A stretch of DNA of 64,000 bases from Paenibacillus tepidiphilus (GTDB lineage Bacteria > Bacillota > Bacilli > Paenibacillales > Paenibacillaceae). The translations under genes and the position numbers were made by a program. Location: assembly GCF_008635795.1 (NCBI RefSeq), contig NZ_VWRQ01000011.1, positions 143,205 to 207,204 of the forward strand. The letters are read 5' to 3'. The stretch's first letter is position 1; each line of letters begins with the position of its first letter. Below the pieces are notes generated by a model that was not told the DNA's origin, searched no databases, and was given only the letters and a program-made list of their open reading frames with translations. Below are positions 17,121 through 25,058 of this stretch, piece by piece.

Positions 17121-17729
17121 TTAATAATCCGTAACATCGAATTCTCTGTCTCTGAAATAAAATCTCCGGTCCTCCTCCGTAATCTCGCGGACAACCCTGC
17201 AAGGATTGCCGACAGCAATCACATTGCCCGGGATGTCCTTGGTCACGACGCTGCCGGCACCGACGACGACATTGCTGCCAATGGTCACGCCGGGATTGAC
17301 GACCACATTGCCGCCGAGCCACACGTTATCGCCGATGGTGATGGCGATGCCGTACTCATACCCTGAATTCCGCGAGTCCGGATGAACGGGATGGCCGGCC
17401 GTATAGATCGAGACGTTCGGGGCGAACATAACATTATCACCGATGACCACCCGGCCAACATCCAGAATGGTACAGTTGTAGTTCGTATAGAAATTTTTGC
17501 CGACGGTAATATTCTTCCCGTAATCGCAATGAAAGGGAGCTTCAACGTTAATATTCTCACCCGCGTCGCCAAGAATACTCCGGATCAGATCTTCTCTTCT
17601 TGCCGGTTGGTCGGGGCTTAGCTGATTATATTGATGTATCTTCAGCTTATTGGCCAATCTTTCTTCCGTCAATCCATCCAGCCAGGCTTTATAAGGGAGT
17701 CCGGCGAGCATTCTTTCTTTATGATTCAT
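17121..17729 (-). CDS. maa: Maltose/galactoside-type O-acetyltransferase
   Basis: A 202-residue acetyl-CoA-dependent sugar acetyltransferase. The N-terminal cap (MNHKERMLAGLPYKAWLDGL) and hexapeptide-repeat left-handed beta-helix (ITIGDNVWLGGNVVVNPGV) are those of the Maa/LacA group. The catalytic histidine is in IYTAGHPVHP. The last residues (NPCRVVREIT) are the family's C-terminal signature. The ATG follows AAAGGAAG. It is probably cytosolic, detoxifying non-metabolised sugars. It precedes the MerR promoter by only a short gap but has no visible link to it. Confidence 0.9.
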   Translation of the reverse strand: MNHKERMLAGLPYKAWLDGLTEERLANKLKIHQYNQLSPDQPARREDLIRSILGDAGENINVEAPFHCDYGKNITVGKNFYTNYNCTILDVGRVVIGDNVMFAPNVSIYTAGHPVHPDSRNSGYEYGIAITIGDNVWLGGNVVVNPGVTIGSNVVVGAGSVVTKDIPGNVIAVGNPCRVVREITEEDRRFYFRDREFDVTDY

Positions 17730-17854
17730 GAGGTATCTTCCTTTCGAGCATTATTAAAGACCTTTTAATAAGTATAAACATATATCTTTTCCTTCACTCT
17801 GTCCACTGCTTTCTGGTCAGCCTGAAGCTTCATTGCTATACTTAGCTTATGTAT

Positions 17855-18553
17855 CTATATAAATTGAACTATTGAAATTCACATGAGATTAGGTCGTAAC
17901 TGCGGGGAATGTTTGGACTTCCGGCCACTGCCCGCCCCCAGATTTCTTAATTTTAACCGCTCTTAGCGGTTGAAATCCGGTGACAGCTCATGCTTCCGAT
18001 GTGAGCTTTCCTCCGGAAAGCTTTCAGGCGGACGCTATCGCTCCTCCAGTTCCAAACTTCCCCTCCGCACTCCAATCTCTTGTGTTGTTCTTTTGTTCAA
18101 CTTATATAGTTGCGGTTTCGGCCTCCGCCTGATGGCTTTCGCAGTTAAGCTGATCGGCGAAGCACGGGCTAAGCTGCTAATTGCAGTTTGTACAACTATA
18201 TCCATCTAAACAGACCGTTTCCCGGCTATAGTTGCATTTCGTACATCTATTTTCTTGCTTTTAGGCAGTTTGATCTCAATATGCTGATTTTAGTTGCACA
18301 AAATACATCTATCCTTCAAAGATGGGTGCATACCTAACAAATAGTTGTACGAAATACATTTATCCTTGTAGAATAGGGGTTGCCTTTCGTTCATCATACC
18401 TAAACAGAGCCGGATAGAGCCTGCTGCCAGCGAATTCAACAGCAACCAGCGGTATTCATCTGGAGAACGGGAATGGGGGCAGCGTCCGGAAGTCCATAAC
18501 TTTAATTCACTTTCGGGCCTTATTCAGGCTAATCTTAAGTTCAACTTATATTT
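17855..18553 (-). mobile_element. Non-coding TIR-bounded repeat element, copy A
   Basis: About 0.7 kb without a credible gene, matching the reverse complement of 48753-49380 over most of its length. The ends are imperfect terminal inverted repeats (CTATATAAATTGAAC at left, GTTCAACTTATAT at right). A third TIR copy, GTTCAACTTATATAG at 18095-18109, makes 17855-18109 a self-contained 255-bp unit, so copy A may be composite or nested. Four degenerate 25-bp motifs (for example ATAGTTGTACGAAATACAT near 18342) lie in 18180-18370. The right end sits just before the ribosome site of the next gene. It looks like a MITE-type element; no transposase is present. Confidence 0.7.
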
Positions 18554-18570
18554 ATTTAGGAGGGAAGCCT

Positions 18571-18942
18571 TTGGAAGATTTCGCAGCGTTTATATCGAAG
18601 CTTGAGAATCCGGAGCATCGGGCCCGAATGGAGGAAGTGTTTGGCTGGATCGCTGAGAGATTCCCCCAGCTTGAGACCAAGGTAGCCTGGAATCAGCCGA
18701 TGTTTACCGATCACGGAACATTCATTATCGGCTTTAGTGCAGCCAAACAGCATATGGCGGTCGCTCCCGAGAAGGTGACTATCGCCCATTTTGCCGAGGA
18801 TATTGTTAAGTCCAGCTATGATCATACCAAAGAACTGGTGCGTATCAAGTGGACTCAGCCGGTAGATTATACATTGCTGGAGAAACTCATCGAGTTCAAC
18901 ATTTGGGACAAGGCCGAGTGTACTACCTTTTGGCGAAAATAA
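18571..18942 (+). CDS. DUF1801 / YdhG-like small protein
   Basis: A 123-residue protein of the DUF1801 group (sometimes labelled iron-chaperone or YdhG-like). Supporting stretches are WNQPMFTDHGTFIIGFSAAKQHMAVAP and the C-terminal IKWTQPVDYTLLEKLIEFNI region. Start TTG 18571 follows AGGAGGG. Biochemical role uncertain. Repeat element A ends only about 5 bp before its ribosome site, so its promoter must lie within the element or further upstream. Confidence 0.75.
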   Translation: MEDFAAFISKLENPEHRARMEEVFGWIAERFPQLETKVAWNQPMFTDHGTFIIGFSAAKQHMAVAPEKVTIAHFAEDIVKSSYDHTKELVRIKWTQPVDYTLLEKLIEFNIWDKAECTTFWRK

Positions 18943-18976
18943 ATCCTGGAAGCATCCATCAGCATTTGCTCTAAAT

Positions 18977-19010
18977 TCAAAAGGCAGCCGACCCCCAACG
19001 TCAGCTGCCC
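18977..19010 (-). terminator. Terminator after MaoC gene
   Basis: Stem GGCAGC/GCTGCC (18983-19009), followed on the minus strand by TTTTGAATTT. It lies between convergent genes. Confidence 0.7.
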
Positions 19011-19026
19011 TCCGCTTATTCATCTG

Positions 19027-19452
19027 TTATTTTCGCACCAGCACGGTCAGCTCGCCTTCAAACACCTGATCTTCCTTCTCGTTGAACGTCTTCAGGAATA
19101 CCGTAACAAGCCCCGTTTCATTGGCTTTCTCTCTTAGTCCGGTCACCTCAACGGTAGCATGAAGCTCGTCACCGGGATACACCGGCTTGATAAAGCGGAT
19201 ATTGTTCATCGCGGTTCCCGCAATGATATCCTCGCCATAGCTTCCCGTCTCCACCCATAGCTTGAACGTAACCGCCATCGTCTGAATGCCGGAGGCAATA
19301 ATCCCGCTGAACCTGCCCTGCGCCGCTTTCTCATCGTCCAGGTGCATATGTTGTGGATCATATTCGGTGGCAAATGCCGTTATATCTTCTTTGGTCAGCC
19401 GCAAGGAGCGGGTCTGGAAGGTCTGGCCGGTCTGAAATTCATGATAACGCAT
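19027..19452 (-). CDS. MaoC-family dehydratase (hot-dog fold)
   Basis: A 141-residue protein of the (R)-specific enoyl-CoA hydratase/MaoC group. The hydratase motif is visible as YDPQHMHLDDEKA, followed by FSGIIASGIQTMA. It probably acts on acyl-CoA or acyl-ACP thioesters; the substrate is unknown. The ATG follows AAGGGG. It is the second of two minus-strand genes; the GNAT gene lies 39 bp upstream. Confidence 0.85.
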   Translation of the reverse strand: MRYHEFQTGQTFQTRSLRLTKEDITAFATEYDPQHMHLDDEKAAQGRFSGIIASGIQTMAVTFKLWVETGSYGEDIIAGTAMNNIRFIKPVYPGDELHATVEVTGLREKANETGLVTVFLKTFNEKEDQVFEGELTVLVRK

Positions 19453-19491
19453 GGATACACCCCTTAATCTACTAATAGCTAATAGAGTATA

Positions 19492-20004
19492 TCACACCTT
19501 ATGTATGGCATATAAGCAGGTCAGGATGCCGCGGTTCCGGGGATTCGCGAACTGCTTCTCCAGCTTCATTCCCAGCTTCTCCGCCACATGTCTTGAGGCC
19601 GTATGGGCCTCAGGCATATTCGCACAAATCCTTGTCAGCTCCAGCTTCTCCCATCCGTACTCCATTACTGCCCTGGCAGCCTCGTAACCGTAACCTTCCC
19701 CCCAATAATCAGAGTGAATTATGTAACCCAGATCATTTTCGGATTCACCGGCAAAATCCTGCTTCAAAAGTCCGGCATCACCGATGAGCTGCCTTGTGTC
19801 CTTCAGCTCGACCGCCAGTCTGCCATATCCGGAGGGGTAATGTGCGAAGCACCGTTGCTGCAGCCAATCTTCACTTTGTACGCGGTTGAAGGGCTGCGGC
19901 CAATAGCTCATTGTCAAAGGCTCGGCCAGCATTGTTTGTAAAGCCGGAAGATCCCTGGCATGGTACTCCCTGATCCGCAGTCTTTCTGTCAAAAGTTCAA
20001 TCAT
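19492..20004 (-). CDS. GNAT acetyltransferase, RimJ/RimL type
   Basis: A 170-residue N-acetyltransferase. RLRIREYHARDLPAL is the standard RimJ-like start; LGYIIHSDYWGEGYGYEAARAVMEYGWEKL carries the acetyl-CoA binding motif. The start was moved to ATG 20004, since AAAGGTG lies upstream of it and the ORF extension has no ribosome site. The target (ribosomal protein N-terminus or small molecule) is unknown. Confidence 0.85.
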   Translation of the reverse strand: MIELLTERLRIREYHARDLPALQTMLAEPLTMSYWPQPFNRVQSEDWLQQRCFAHYPSGYGRLAVELKDTRQLIGDAGLLKQDFAGESENDLGYIIHSDYWGEGYGYEAARAVMEYGWEKLELTRICANMPEAHTASRHVAEKLGMKLEKQFANPRNRGILTCLYAIHKV

Positions 20005-20105
20005 GGTATGAACCACACCTTTCTTGTTCAGATTATGAAGTATGATGGACACCAGATATTAGAATTCAAATTTATTGTTGCAATGCAGCATATTTTGCGA
20101 TATAT

Positions 20106-20147
20106 TTGACGTATCAATTATTGACTAGTCAACTATTGAGCGGTCAA
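20106..20147 (+). promoter_or_regulatory. Three phased palindromic operators
   Basis: Three 12-bp inverted repeats, TTGACGTATCAA (20106), TTGACTAGTCAA (20121, perfect) and TTGAGCGGTCAA (20136), start exactly 15 bp apart. They lie 33 bp before the nitroreductase start. This is a good candidate binding array for the MarR protein encoded downstream. Confidence 0.7.
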
Positions 20148-20179
20148 ATAAAAATAGACATTTTAAGGAGAGAATCATC

Positions 20180-20818
20180 ATGAGAAAATTCCAGCAAACC
20201 AACGACTTCAACGAGATTGTATACGGCCGCCGTTCGATCAAAACCTATGATCCTTCGGTAAAAATCAGCAAAGAGGAAATGACGCAGATTCTGGAAGAGG
20301 CCAGCACCGCACCATCGTCCATCAACATGCAGCCTTGGCGCTTCCTCGTGATTGACAGTGAAGAAGGCAAGCAGAAGCTGGCTCCTCTGTCCCGTTTTAA
20401 TAAAGAGAAGGTGCTTCAGGCTTCCGCGGTTGTGGCGATCTTCGCCGACATGAACAACTTTGATTATGCCGAAGAAATTTACGGTAAAGCCGTAGAGCTG
20501 GGTTATATGCCGCAAGAGGTGAAGGAATACCAGTTGAACGCCTTCAAGCCGCTCTACTCCCAGATTTCGGAAGCGGCTATGCGCGATATCATCCTGCTCG
20601 ACGCCGGACTGGTGTCCATGCAATTGATGCTGGTGGCGCGGGCGCACGGCTACGATACGAATCCAATCGGCGGCTATGAGAAGGATCAGATCGCCGAAGC
20701 CTACGGACTTGATAAGAACCGCTATTTGCCTGTCATGCTGCTTACCGTCGGCAAGGCTGCCAGCGAAGGCTTCACCTCTTACCGTCTGCCGGTTGACAGA
20801 ACGACTGTTTGGGCTTAA
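20180..20818 (+). CDS. Nitroreductase-family FMN oxidoreductase
   Basis: A 212-residue flavoprotein of the NfsB/MhqN-like group. The FMN phosphate-binding RRSIKTYDP near the N-terminus, the APSSINMQPWRF active-site stretch and GGYEKDQIAEAYGL in the C-terminal part are all diagnostic. It likely reduces quinones or nitro compounds with NAD(P)H. The ATG follows AAGGAG. The upstream operators and downstream MarR gene indicate induction by quinone or electrophile stress. Confidence 0.92.
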   Translation: MRKFQQTNDFNEIVYGRRSIKTYDPSVKISKEEMTQILEEASTAPSSINMQPWRFLVIDSEEGKQKLAPLSRFNKEKVLQASAVVAIFADMNNFDYAEEIYGKAVELGYMPQEVKEYQLNAFKPLYSQISEAAMRDIILLDAGLVSMQLMLVARAHGYDTNPIGGYEKDQIAEAYGLDKNRYLPVMLLTVGKAASEGFTSYRLPVDRTTVWA

Positions 20819-20836
20819 ACTCAATTTTTATTATCC

Positions 20837-20865
20837 AGAAGACGGAGCTCAGCTCCGTCTTCTTT
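20837..20865 (+). terminator. Terminator between nitroreductase and marR
   Basis: Stem AGAAGACGGAGC/GCTCCGTCTTCT with a 2-4-nt loop, followed by TTT. It probably reduces read-through into the MarR gene, which lies 27 bp further on. Confidence 0.85.
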
Positions 20866-20891
20866 AAACATAACATCAAGGAGGGAACTCT

Positions 20892-21317
20892 ATGAATTGT
20901 TCCATGGAGCAAGAAGGTATCCTGTATCTGCTCAAAAAGATGAGCAATGAGCTCAGCCCCAAGTTCGAGCGCTGCACCGGAATCGGCTCGTCGCGGTACG
21001 ATTTGCTCTACCAGCTCTATAATGCCGAAGAAGTGACGCAAAGCTTTCTGCAGAAAGCGGTCCATATCGATGGAGCCGCGATTACCCGCCATTTGAAGCA
21101 GCTTGAAGCCGAAGGCATGGTATCTAGAAGACGGAACCCTGAAGACCAGCGGGAGACCTTTGTCCGCTTGACCGATGAGGGCCGGGGTGTAATCGTCAAC
21201 TTTAACAAAGAGCGTACGGAGTTTATCCGGCAGATGCTTGACGGATTCAGCGCGCAGGAAATGAATGCCCTGACAGATATGCTTACGAGGATTCACAACA
21301 ATCTCAAAGAGCTGTGA
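20892..21317 (+). CDS. MarR-family transcriptional regulator
   Basis: A 141-residue winged-HTH repressor: QSFLQKAVHIDGAAITRHLKQLEAEGMV is the recognition region and RRRNPEDQRETFVRLTDEG is the wing. There are cysteines near the N-terminus (NCSMEQ, ERCTGIG), as in redox-sensing members such as YodB/MhqR relatives. The ATG follows AAGGAGG. It likely represses the nitroreductase through the phased palindromes at 20106-20147. Confidence 0.92.
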   Translation: MNCSMEQEGILYLLKKMSNELSPKFERCTGIGSSRYDLLYQLYNAEEVTQSFLQKAVHIDGAAITRHLKQLEAEGMVSRRRNPEDQRETFVRLTDEGRGVIVNFNKERTEFIRQMLDGFSAQEMNALTDMLTRIHNNLKEL

Positions 21318-21323
21318 ACCCGC

Positions 21324-22214
21324 TCAGAATTCGCCTCCGGCGGGTATTCCTTCCGGCAGCCGCTCCTTCAGCACCTGCATGAATTCCCGGAAGGCACTGG
21401 TCATGTACAGATCGCGCCGACGGATGAAGACCGTCAGAATATCCCCGTACCCTTCCGGAAACGGATAGCAGCACATGCCGTCCTTGACCGTAAGCCGGTC
21501 ATAATACGAGGCTGGCAGCACAGAGAAGCCGATTCCCGCCCTGACACAGCCGAGCAGCCCTTCCATGGTCCCGAATTGCATCACTTTACCCAGACGGAAC
21601 CCTTCCTCCCGCAGCCACTCCTCCAGCTTCACCGGATAGATACAATCCGAATTCAAGGACAGCAGCGTCTTGCCCTGAATCGATGACAGCCTCTGATAAT
21701 CCAGGGTCTGCGGAACAATCAGGGCCAGATGCTCGTGGATGATGAGCTCCTGTACGATCTCCGGATGCTCGACCGGACCGTCCAGGAAGGCGCCATTCAC
21801 GGCATATTGCAGGACCGCTTCGATTAACGGCTCCACGCGTCCGATGTCCAGATGCACCTCAACATCGGGGAATCTGCTGCGGTAAGCAGACAGGACGGCA
21901 GGCAGCCGTACAGCTGCAGTAGTGTCTGAGCCGATGGTAATGGAGCCCTTCGGCTCCGGAGAATCCTGTACAGCCTTCTCGGCCTCATCCATCAGGTTGA
22001 TGATCCTCTCCGTATACTCCAGCAGTGTCTGCCCCGCAGAGGTTAACGTAATCCCCCGGCTGTGCCGGTAGAACAGCGGTGTCTTCAGCTCCTGCTCCAG
22101 CTGCTGAATCCGCGCGGTTACATTGGACTGCACATAATTCAGACTCTGGGCAGCTCTGGAGATGCTGCCTTCTTCTGCTACGCTCCTGAACACCTTCAGT
22201 AAGCCGATATCCAT
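21324..22214 (-). CDS. LysR-family transcriptional regulator
   Basis: A 296-residue LysR protein: N-terminal HTH (LLKVFRSVAEEGSISRAAQSLNYVQSNVT) and C-terminal periplasmic-binding-like effector domain starting near residue 90 (GSITIGSDTTAAVRLP). The ATG follows GGAGGGAGG. It is divergent from the repeat protein gene at 22348 and convergent with marR (6-bp gap). Target and inducer unknown. Confidence 0.9.
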   Translation of the reverse strand: MDIGLLKVFRSVAEEGSISRAAQSLNYVQSNVTARIQQLEQELKTPLFYRHSRGITLTSAGQTLLEYTERIINLMDEAEKAVQDSPEPKGSITIGSDTTAAVRLPAVLSAYRSRFPDVEVHLDIGRVEPLIEAVLQYAVNGAFLDGPVEHPEIVQELIIHEHLALIVPQTLDYQRLSSIQGKTLLSLNSDCIYPVKLEEWLREEGFRLGKVMQFGTMEGLLGCVRAGIGFSVLPASYYDRLTVKDGMCCYPFPEGYGDILTVFIRRRDLYMTSAFREFMQVLKERLPEGIPAGGEF

Positions 22215-22347
22215 ACCGTTGCCTCCCTCCTGACTTGGCCATCATTCACAGTGATGCCTTACCATCATTTCCCTTCATTATACATGATCTCACAAACATA
22301 ATATGATGAAATTACAAGAAGGAAGAACCTGTGAAGGAGCGAATACA

Positions 22348-22800
22348 ATGGCACACAAAACATGGAGCTTTAAGGATGCAAGCGGGAAAGAAGTCGTCAT
22401 GAGCAACGGCGACATTCTGAGCTTTCAGGATATTATTGAGCGCATGAACAGCAGTGAAGCTGAGCTTTCTCCCAAGGAGCATCACTCTGTCGGCAAGAGT
22501 AAACTCAGCCTTGTACTAGGCAAAGCCGGTAGCACAGGCGATACAGGCAGTATGGGAGATACCGATTGCATGGGAGATACCGTCAGCGTGGGAGATACCG
22601 GCTGTATGGGTGATATCGTCAGCATGGGCGATACCGTCAGCATGGACGATATCATCAGCATGGGTGATATCGTCAGCATGGGAGATACCGTCAGCATAGA
22701 CGATACCCTCAGCTTGGGAGATGCCGTCAGCATGGACAATAACGATTGCACGGGTGATACCCGGGGTACGGGCGATCATTGGCATCATCCTTCTGCCTGA
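22348..22800 (+). CDS. Hexapeptide-repeat protein, unknown function
   Basis: A 150-residue protein that I do not recognise. The N-terminal 50 residues form a normal-looking domain (MAHKTWSFKDASGKEVVMSN). From about residue 58 to 140 it is built of roughly 13 hexapeptides of the type M-G-D-[TI]-V-S. This spacing fits the [LIV]-[GAED]-x2-[STAV]-x rule of left-handed beta-helices, so a solenoid is possible; a low-complexity disordered tail is the alternative. ATG 22348 is preferred to 22303 because AAGGAG precedes it at 9 nt. The C-terminus ends in HWHH, a possible metal-binding tail. Confidence 0.6.
   Translation: MAHKTWSFKDASGKEVVMSNGDILSFQDIIERMNSSEAELSPKEHHSVGKSKLSLVLGKAGSTGDTGSMGDTDCMGDTVSVGDTGCMGDIVSMGDTVSMDDIISMGDIVSMGDTVSIDDTLSLGDAVSMDNNDCTGDTRGTGDHWHHPSA
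22538..22745 (+). repeat. 18-bp in-frame tandem repeats
   Basis: About 11-12 copies of an 18-bp unit close to GGAGATACCGTCAGCATG encode the hexapeptides of the gene at 22348. The unit length is a multiple of three, so copy-number change keeps the reading frame. Confidence 0.8.
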
Positions 22801-22912
22801 TTGGAGGTTAATGTTAGTTAGAGGTCCCAGTCGGAATGTAAGCGTTACCGGCACGGTTAGGCTAAAAGTTACGGCTGTCACTTTAACACTTTGGCCGGAG
22901 AAGTTACGCAGC

Positions 22913-23203
22913 AGCCAAATGTGGTCGGTTTTTCATACACATGAGGGCCGTTTGCGCTACTTGGAGCCAAATGTGGTCGGTTTTTCATACACATGAGGGC
23001 CGTTTGCGCTACTTGGAGCCAAATGTGGTCGGTTTTTCATACTCATGCGGGCCGTTTGCGCTACTTGGAGCCAAATGTGGTCGGTTTTTCGTACACATGC
23101 GAGCCGTTTACGCTAGGAGCAGCCGAATGTGGTTGGTTTTTCGTACACATGCGGACCGTGTACGCTGGCAGGAGCCGAATGTGGTTGGTTTTTCATACAC
23201 AGT
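22913..23203. repeat. 52-bp tandem repeat array, six units
   Basis: Units start at 22913, 22965, 23017, 23069, 23121 and 23173, exactly 52 bp apart, the last one partial. Each opens with AGCC(A/G)AATGTGGT(C/T)GG followed by TTTTTC and A/G-TACACATG. The first three units are nearly identical and the later ones diverge. 52 is not a multiple of three and the ORFs across it lack ribosome sites, so it is non-coding. A strong terminator follows at 23247. A related array lies at 62960. Confidence 0.85.
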
Positions 23204-23246
23204 TGGAAGCCGAGGTTAAGACAACGAAGTTGAACGCTGCTACAGT

Positions 23247-23280
23247 AATAAAGACGCTCCTGACGGAGCGTCTTTATTGT
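23247..23280. terminator. Strong terminator after 52-bp array
   Basis: Perfect 14-bp stem (23247-23260 with 23265-23278) containing AAAGACGCTCC/GGAGCGTCTTT, with T-rich ends on both strands. It can end transcripts from the repeat-protein gene and array on the plus strand, or the OsmC gene on the minus strand. Confidence 0.85.
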
Positions 23281-23404
23281 CTTTATGTTTGCTTTCACGT
23301 TATCCGGAGCTATGTTATCCATTGGAACCGCCGTATGCGGACCCACATGAACGGTGGTGTAAGATGACGGTGGCTTGCCGTCCCTCCTGCCCGATCAGGA
23401 TTCT

Positions 23405-23854
23405 TCAGCTGACGGCGATTACCACGATTGGCTCCGTGGATATCTGTACGTTGCCCGCCACCGCCCTGGAGATCATGCAGGCGCTCTCTGCTTTGTGGGC
23501 GATACGCTCCGCCTTCCGGACATCCTCATCCGTTGCATCCACAGGTAGAGTAATGACCGGGGAGTGCTTGATGGCTTCATAGGTAAAAATGTTGTTCGTG
23601 ACATCCACCGTAGCCTTGGAGGTCAGAGTCAGACTTGCAGGTGTGATTGCTGACCGTTCCAGCATCGCCGCCAGGGTGATGAGATAACAGGTCGCTGCCG
23701 CGCCGAGCAGCATCTCATCCGGGTTCGTGCCCACGCCGGGCCCGCCCATCCCCTGCGGGATGGAGATTTGCGTCTTTAACTGACCGGCGTCGATCGTGCC
23801 CGTGCTGTTCCGTCCGCCGTTCCAGACTGCGTTCAGTACAAACGGATGCTTCAT
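23405..23854 (-). CDS. OsmC/Ohr-family peroxiredoxin-like protein
   Basis: A 149-residue protein with both redox cysteines of the OsmC family: one in GAAATCYLITLAAML and one in AESACMISRAVAGN. The family reduces organic hydroperoxides. ATG 23854 has GGAAGGG upstream. The start is only 4 bp after the stop of the old-yellow-enzyme gene, so the two are co-transcribed and probably serve the same oxidative or electrophile response. Confidence 0.88.
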   Translation of the reverse strand: MKHPFVLNAVWNGGRNSTGTIDAGQLKTQISIPQGMGGPGVGTNPDEMLLGAAATCYLITLAAMLERSAITPASLTLTSKATVDVTNNIFTYEAIKHSPVITLPVDATDEDVRKAERIAHKAESACMISRAVAGNVQISTEPIVVIAVS

Positions 23855-23858
23855 CCGT

Positions 23859-24983
23859 TTACCCTTCCACCACCGGGAACCAGCCCGGAACATGCACAAT
23901 CATGTTCCAGATCGGGTCCGGAATGACCAGCCGCTCCTGGTCCTGCTTGGTCAGGTTCACGGCAATATGCTCTTCATTGCCGGATTCCAGCTTCTCCACC
24001 CAGTCCGGCTCGATGATCAGCTCACGGCCAAGCGCCAGCAGCGGAACACCCGTACTGATCGCTGCCAAAGCCTCATCCGCTGTATGAATATTGCCTACAC
24101 CAATAACAGGAGCCTTGTCTCCGACCCGCTCCAGAATCCATTCCATCCGGGTCTTGGATTCATCTGCGCCCCGTCTCGGCTTGGACCAGAAATCATTAAG
24201 TGACACATGAATGTAATCCAGGCCCTTCTCCTTGATAGCATCCAGCAGAATGAAGGTTTCTTCCATCGTCAATCCCGGTGTCTCCGGCTCTTCCGGGGAG
24301 AAACGGTAACCGATAATGAACGGCGCTGTGGCATGCTTCTGGACGACCGCTTGAATCCGGTCGATAATCTCCAGCGGGAAGGTCAGCCGCTTATGCGCAT
24401 CCCCGCCGAAGCGGTCTTCTCTGCGGTTCGAGTGCGGCGACACGAACTGCTGGATCAGGTAGCCGTTGGCGCCGTGAATCTCCACACCGTCGAATCCGGC
24501 TGCAATGGCCCGCCGGGTAGCTTCGGCGAAATCGGTAATGATCTGTTCGACCTCAGCCTCGGTCAGCTCGCGTGGTACCGGGGAGCCCGGCCGCTCGCTG
24601 GGGACGGCGCTCGGCGCCACGACATCGCCGCCGACCTCATTCGGCGGGCACTGCCGTCCGCCGTGGAAGATTTGCAGGACGGCCTTGGCGCCCTGCTCCT
24701 TGATCGTGCCGGCCAGCCGGGTCAGGCCGGGGATGAACTCATCGCCGAAGGCCGCGAATTGATCGGCGAAGCCTTTACCATTCGGCGACACGTAAGTCAC
24801 AGCCGTAATCACCATGCCGGCTCCGCCGGTCCGGCGGGCGTAGTAGGCCAGCTCCGCATCGGACACGGTGCCGTCCTCGTTAGAAGAGGAATGGGTCATC
24901 GGGGCCATGACGATTCGGTTCTTCAGCGTGATGCCGTTCGGTAGCGGCACATTCTCTAGGATCGGACTGTATTTCGGATTCAT
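23859..24983 (-). CDS. Old yellow enzyme-family NADH:flavin oxidoreductase
   Basis: A 374-residue FMN-dependent ene-reductase barrel. LKNRIVMAPMTHSSS at the N-terminus, the His/Asn substrate pair in VEIHGANGYLIQQF and the SPHSNRREDRFGG phosphate-binding stretch are family signatures. It likely reduces activated C=C bonds of unsaturated carbonyls. The ATG has GAGGAGTGGAG upstream. It forms an operon with osmC. The upstream 75 bp are AT-rich with two TATAGTTA direct repeats (25014 and 25045) that could be an operator. Confidence 0.92.
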   Translation of the reverse strand: MNPKYSPILENVPLPNGITLKNRIVMAPMTHSSSNEDGTVSDAELAYYARRTGGAGMVITAVTYVSPNGKGFADQFAAFGDEFIPGLTRLAGTIKEQGAKAVLQIFHGGRQCPPNEVGGDVVAPSAVPSERPGSPVPRELTEAEVEQIITDFAEATRRAIAAGFDGVEIHGANGYLIQQFVSPHSNRREDRFGGDAHKRLTFPLEIIDRIQAVVQKHATAPFIIGYRFSPEEPETPGLTMEETFILLDAIKEKGLDYIHVSLNDFWSKPRRGADESKTRMEWILERVGDKAPVIGVGNIHTADEALAAISTGVPLLALGRELIIEPDWVEKLESGNEEHIAVNLTKQDQERLVIPDPIWNMIVHVPGWFPVVEG

Positions 24984-25058
24984 TTACTCCACTCCTCTGG
25001 GAAATTTTTTGGTATAGTTATAGACCTCAGGTATCTTACTTAAACAATTATAGTTACT

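Noticed and set aside
17730..18570. Degraded transposase gene in element A
   Set aside because: No frame shows transposase-like motifs; the similarity to copy B is non-coding and bounded by TIRs only.
22913..23203. CRISPR array
   Set aside because: The whole 52-bp unit is conserved, with no unique spacers, and no cas genes are in the window.
22941..23367. Protein-coding ORFs across the 52-bp array
   Set aside because: The frame shifts each unit, there is no ribosome site, and the translated units resemble no protein.
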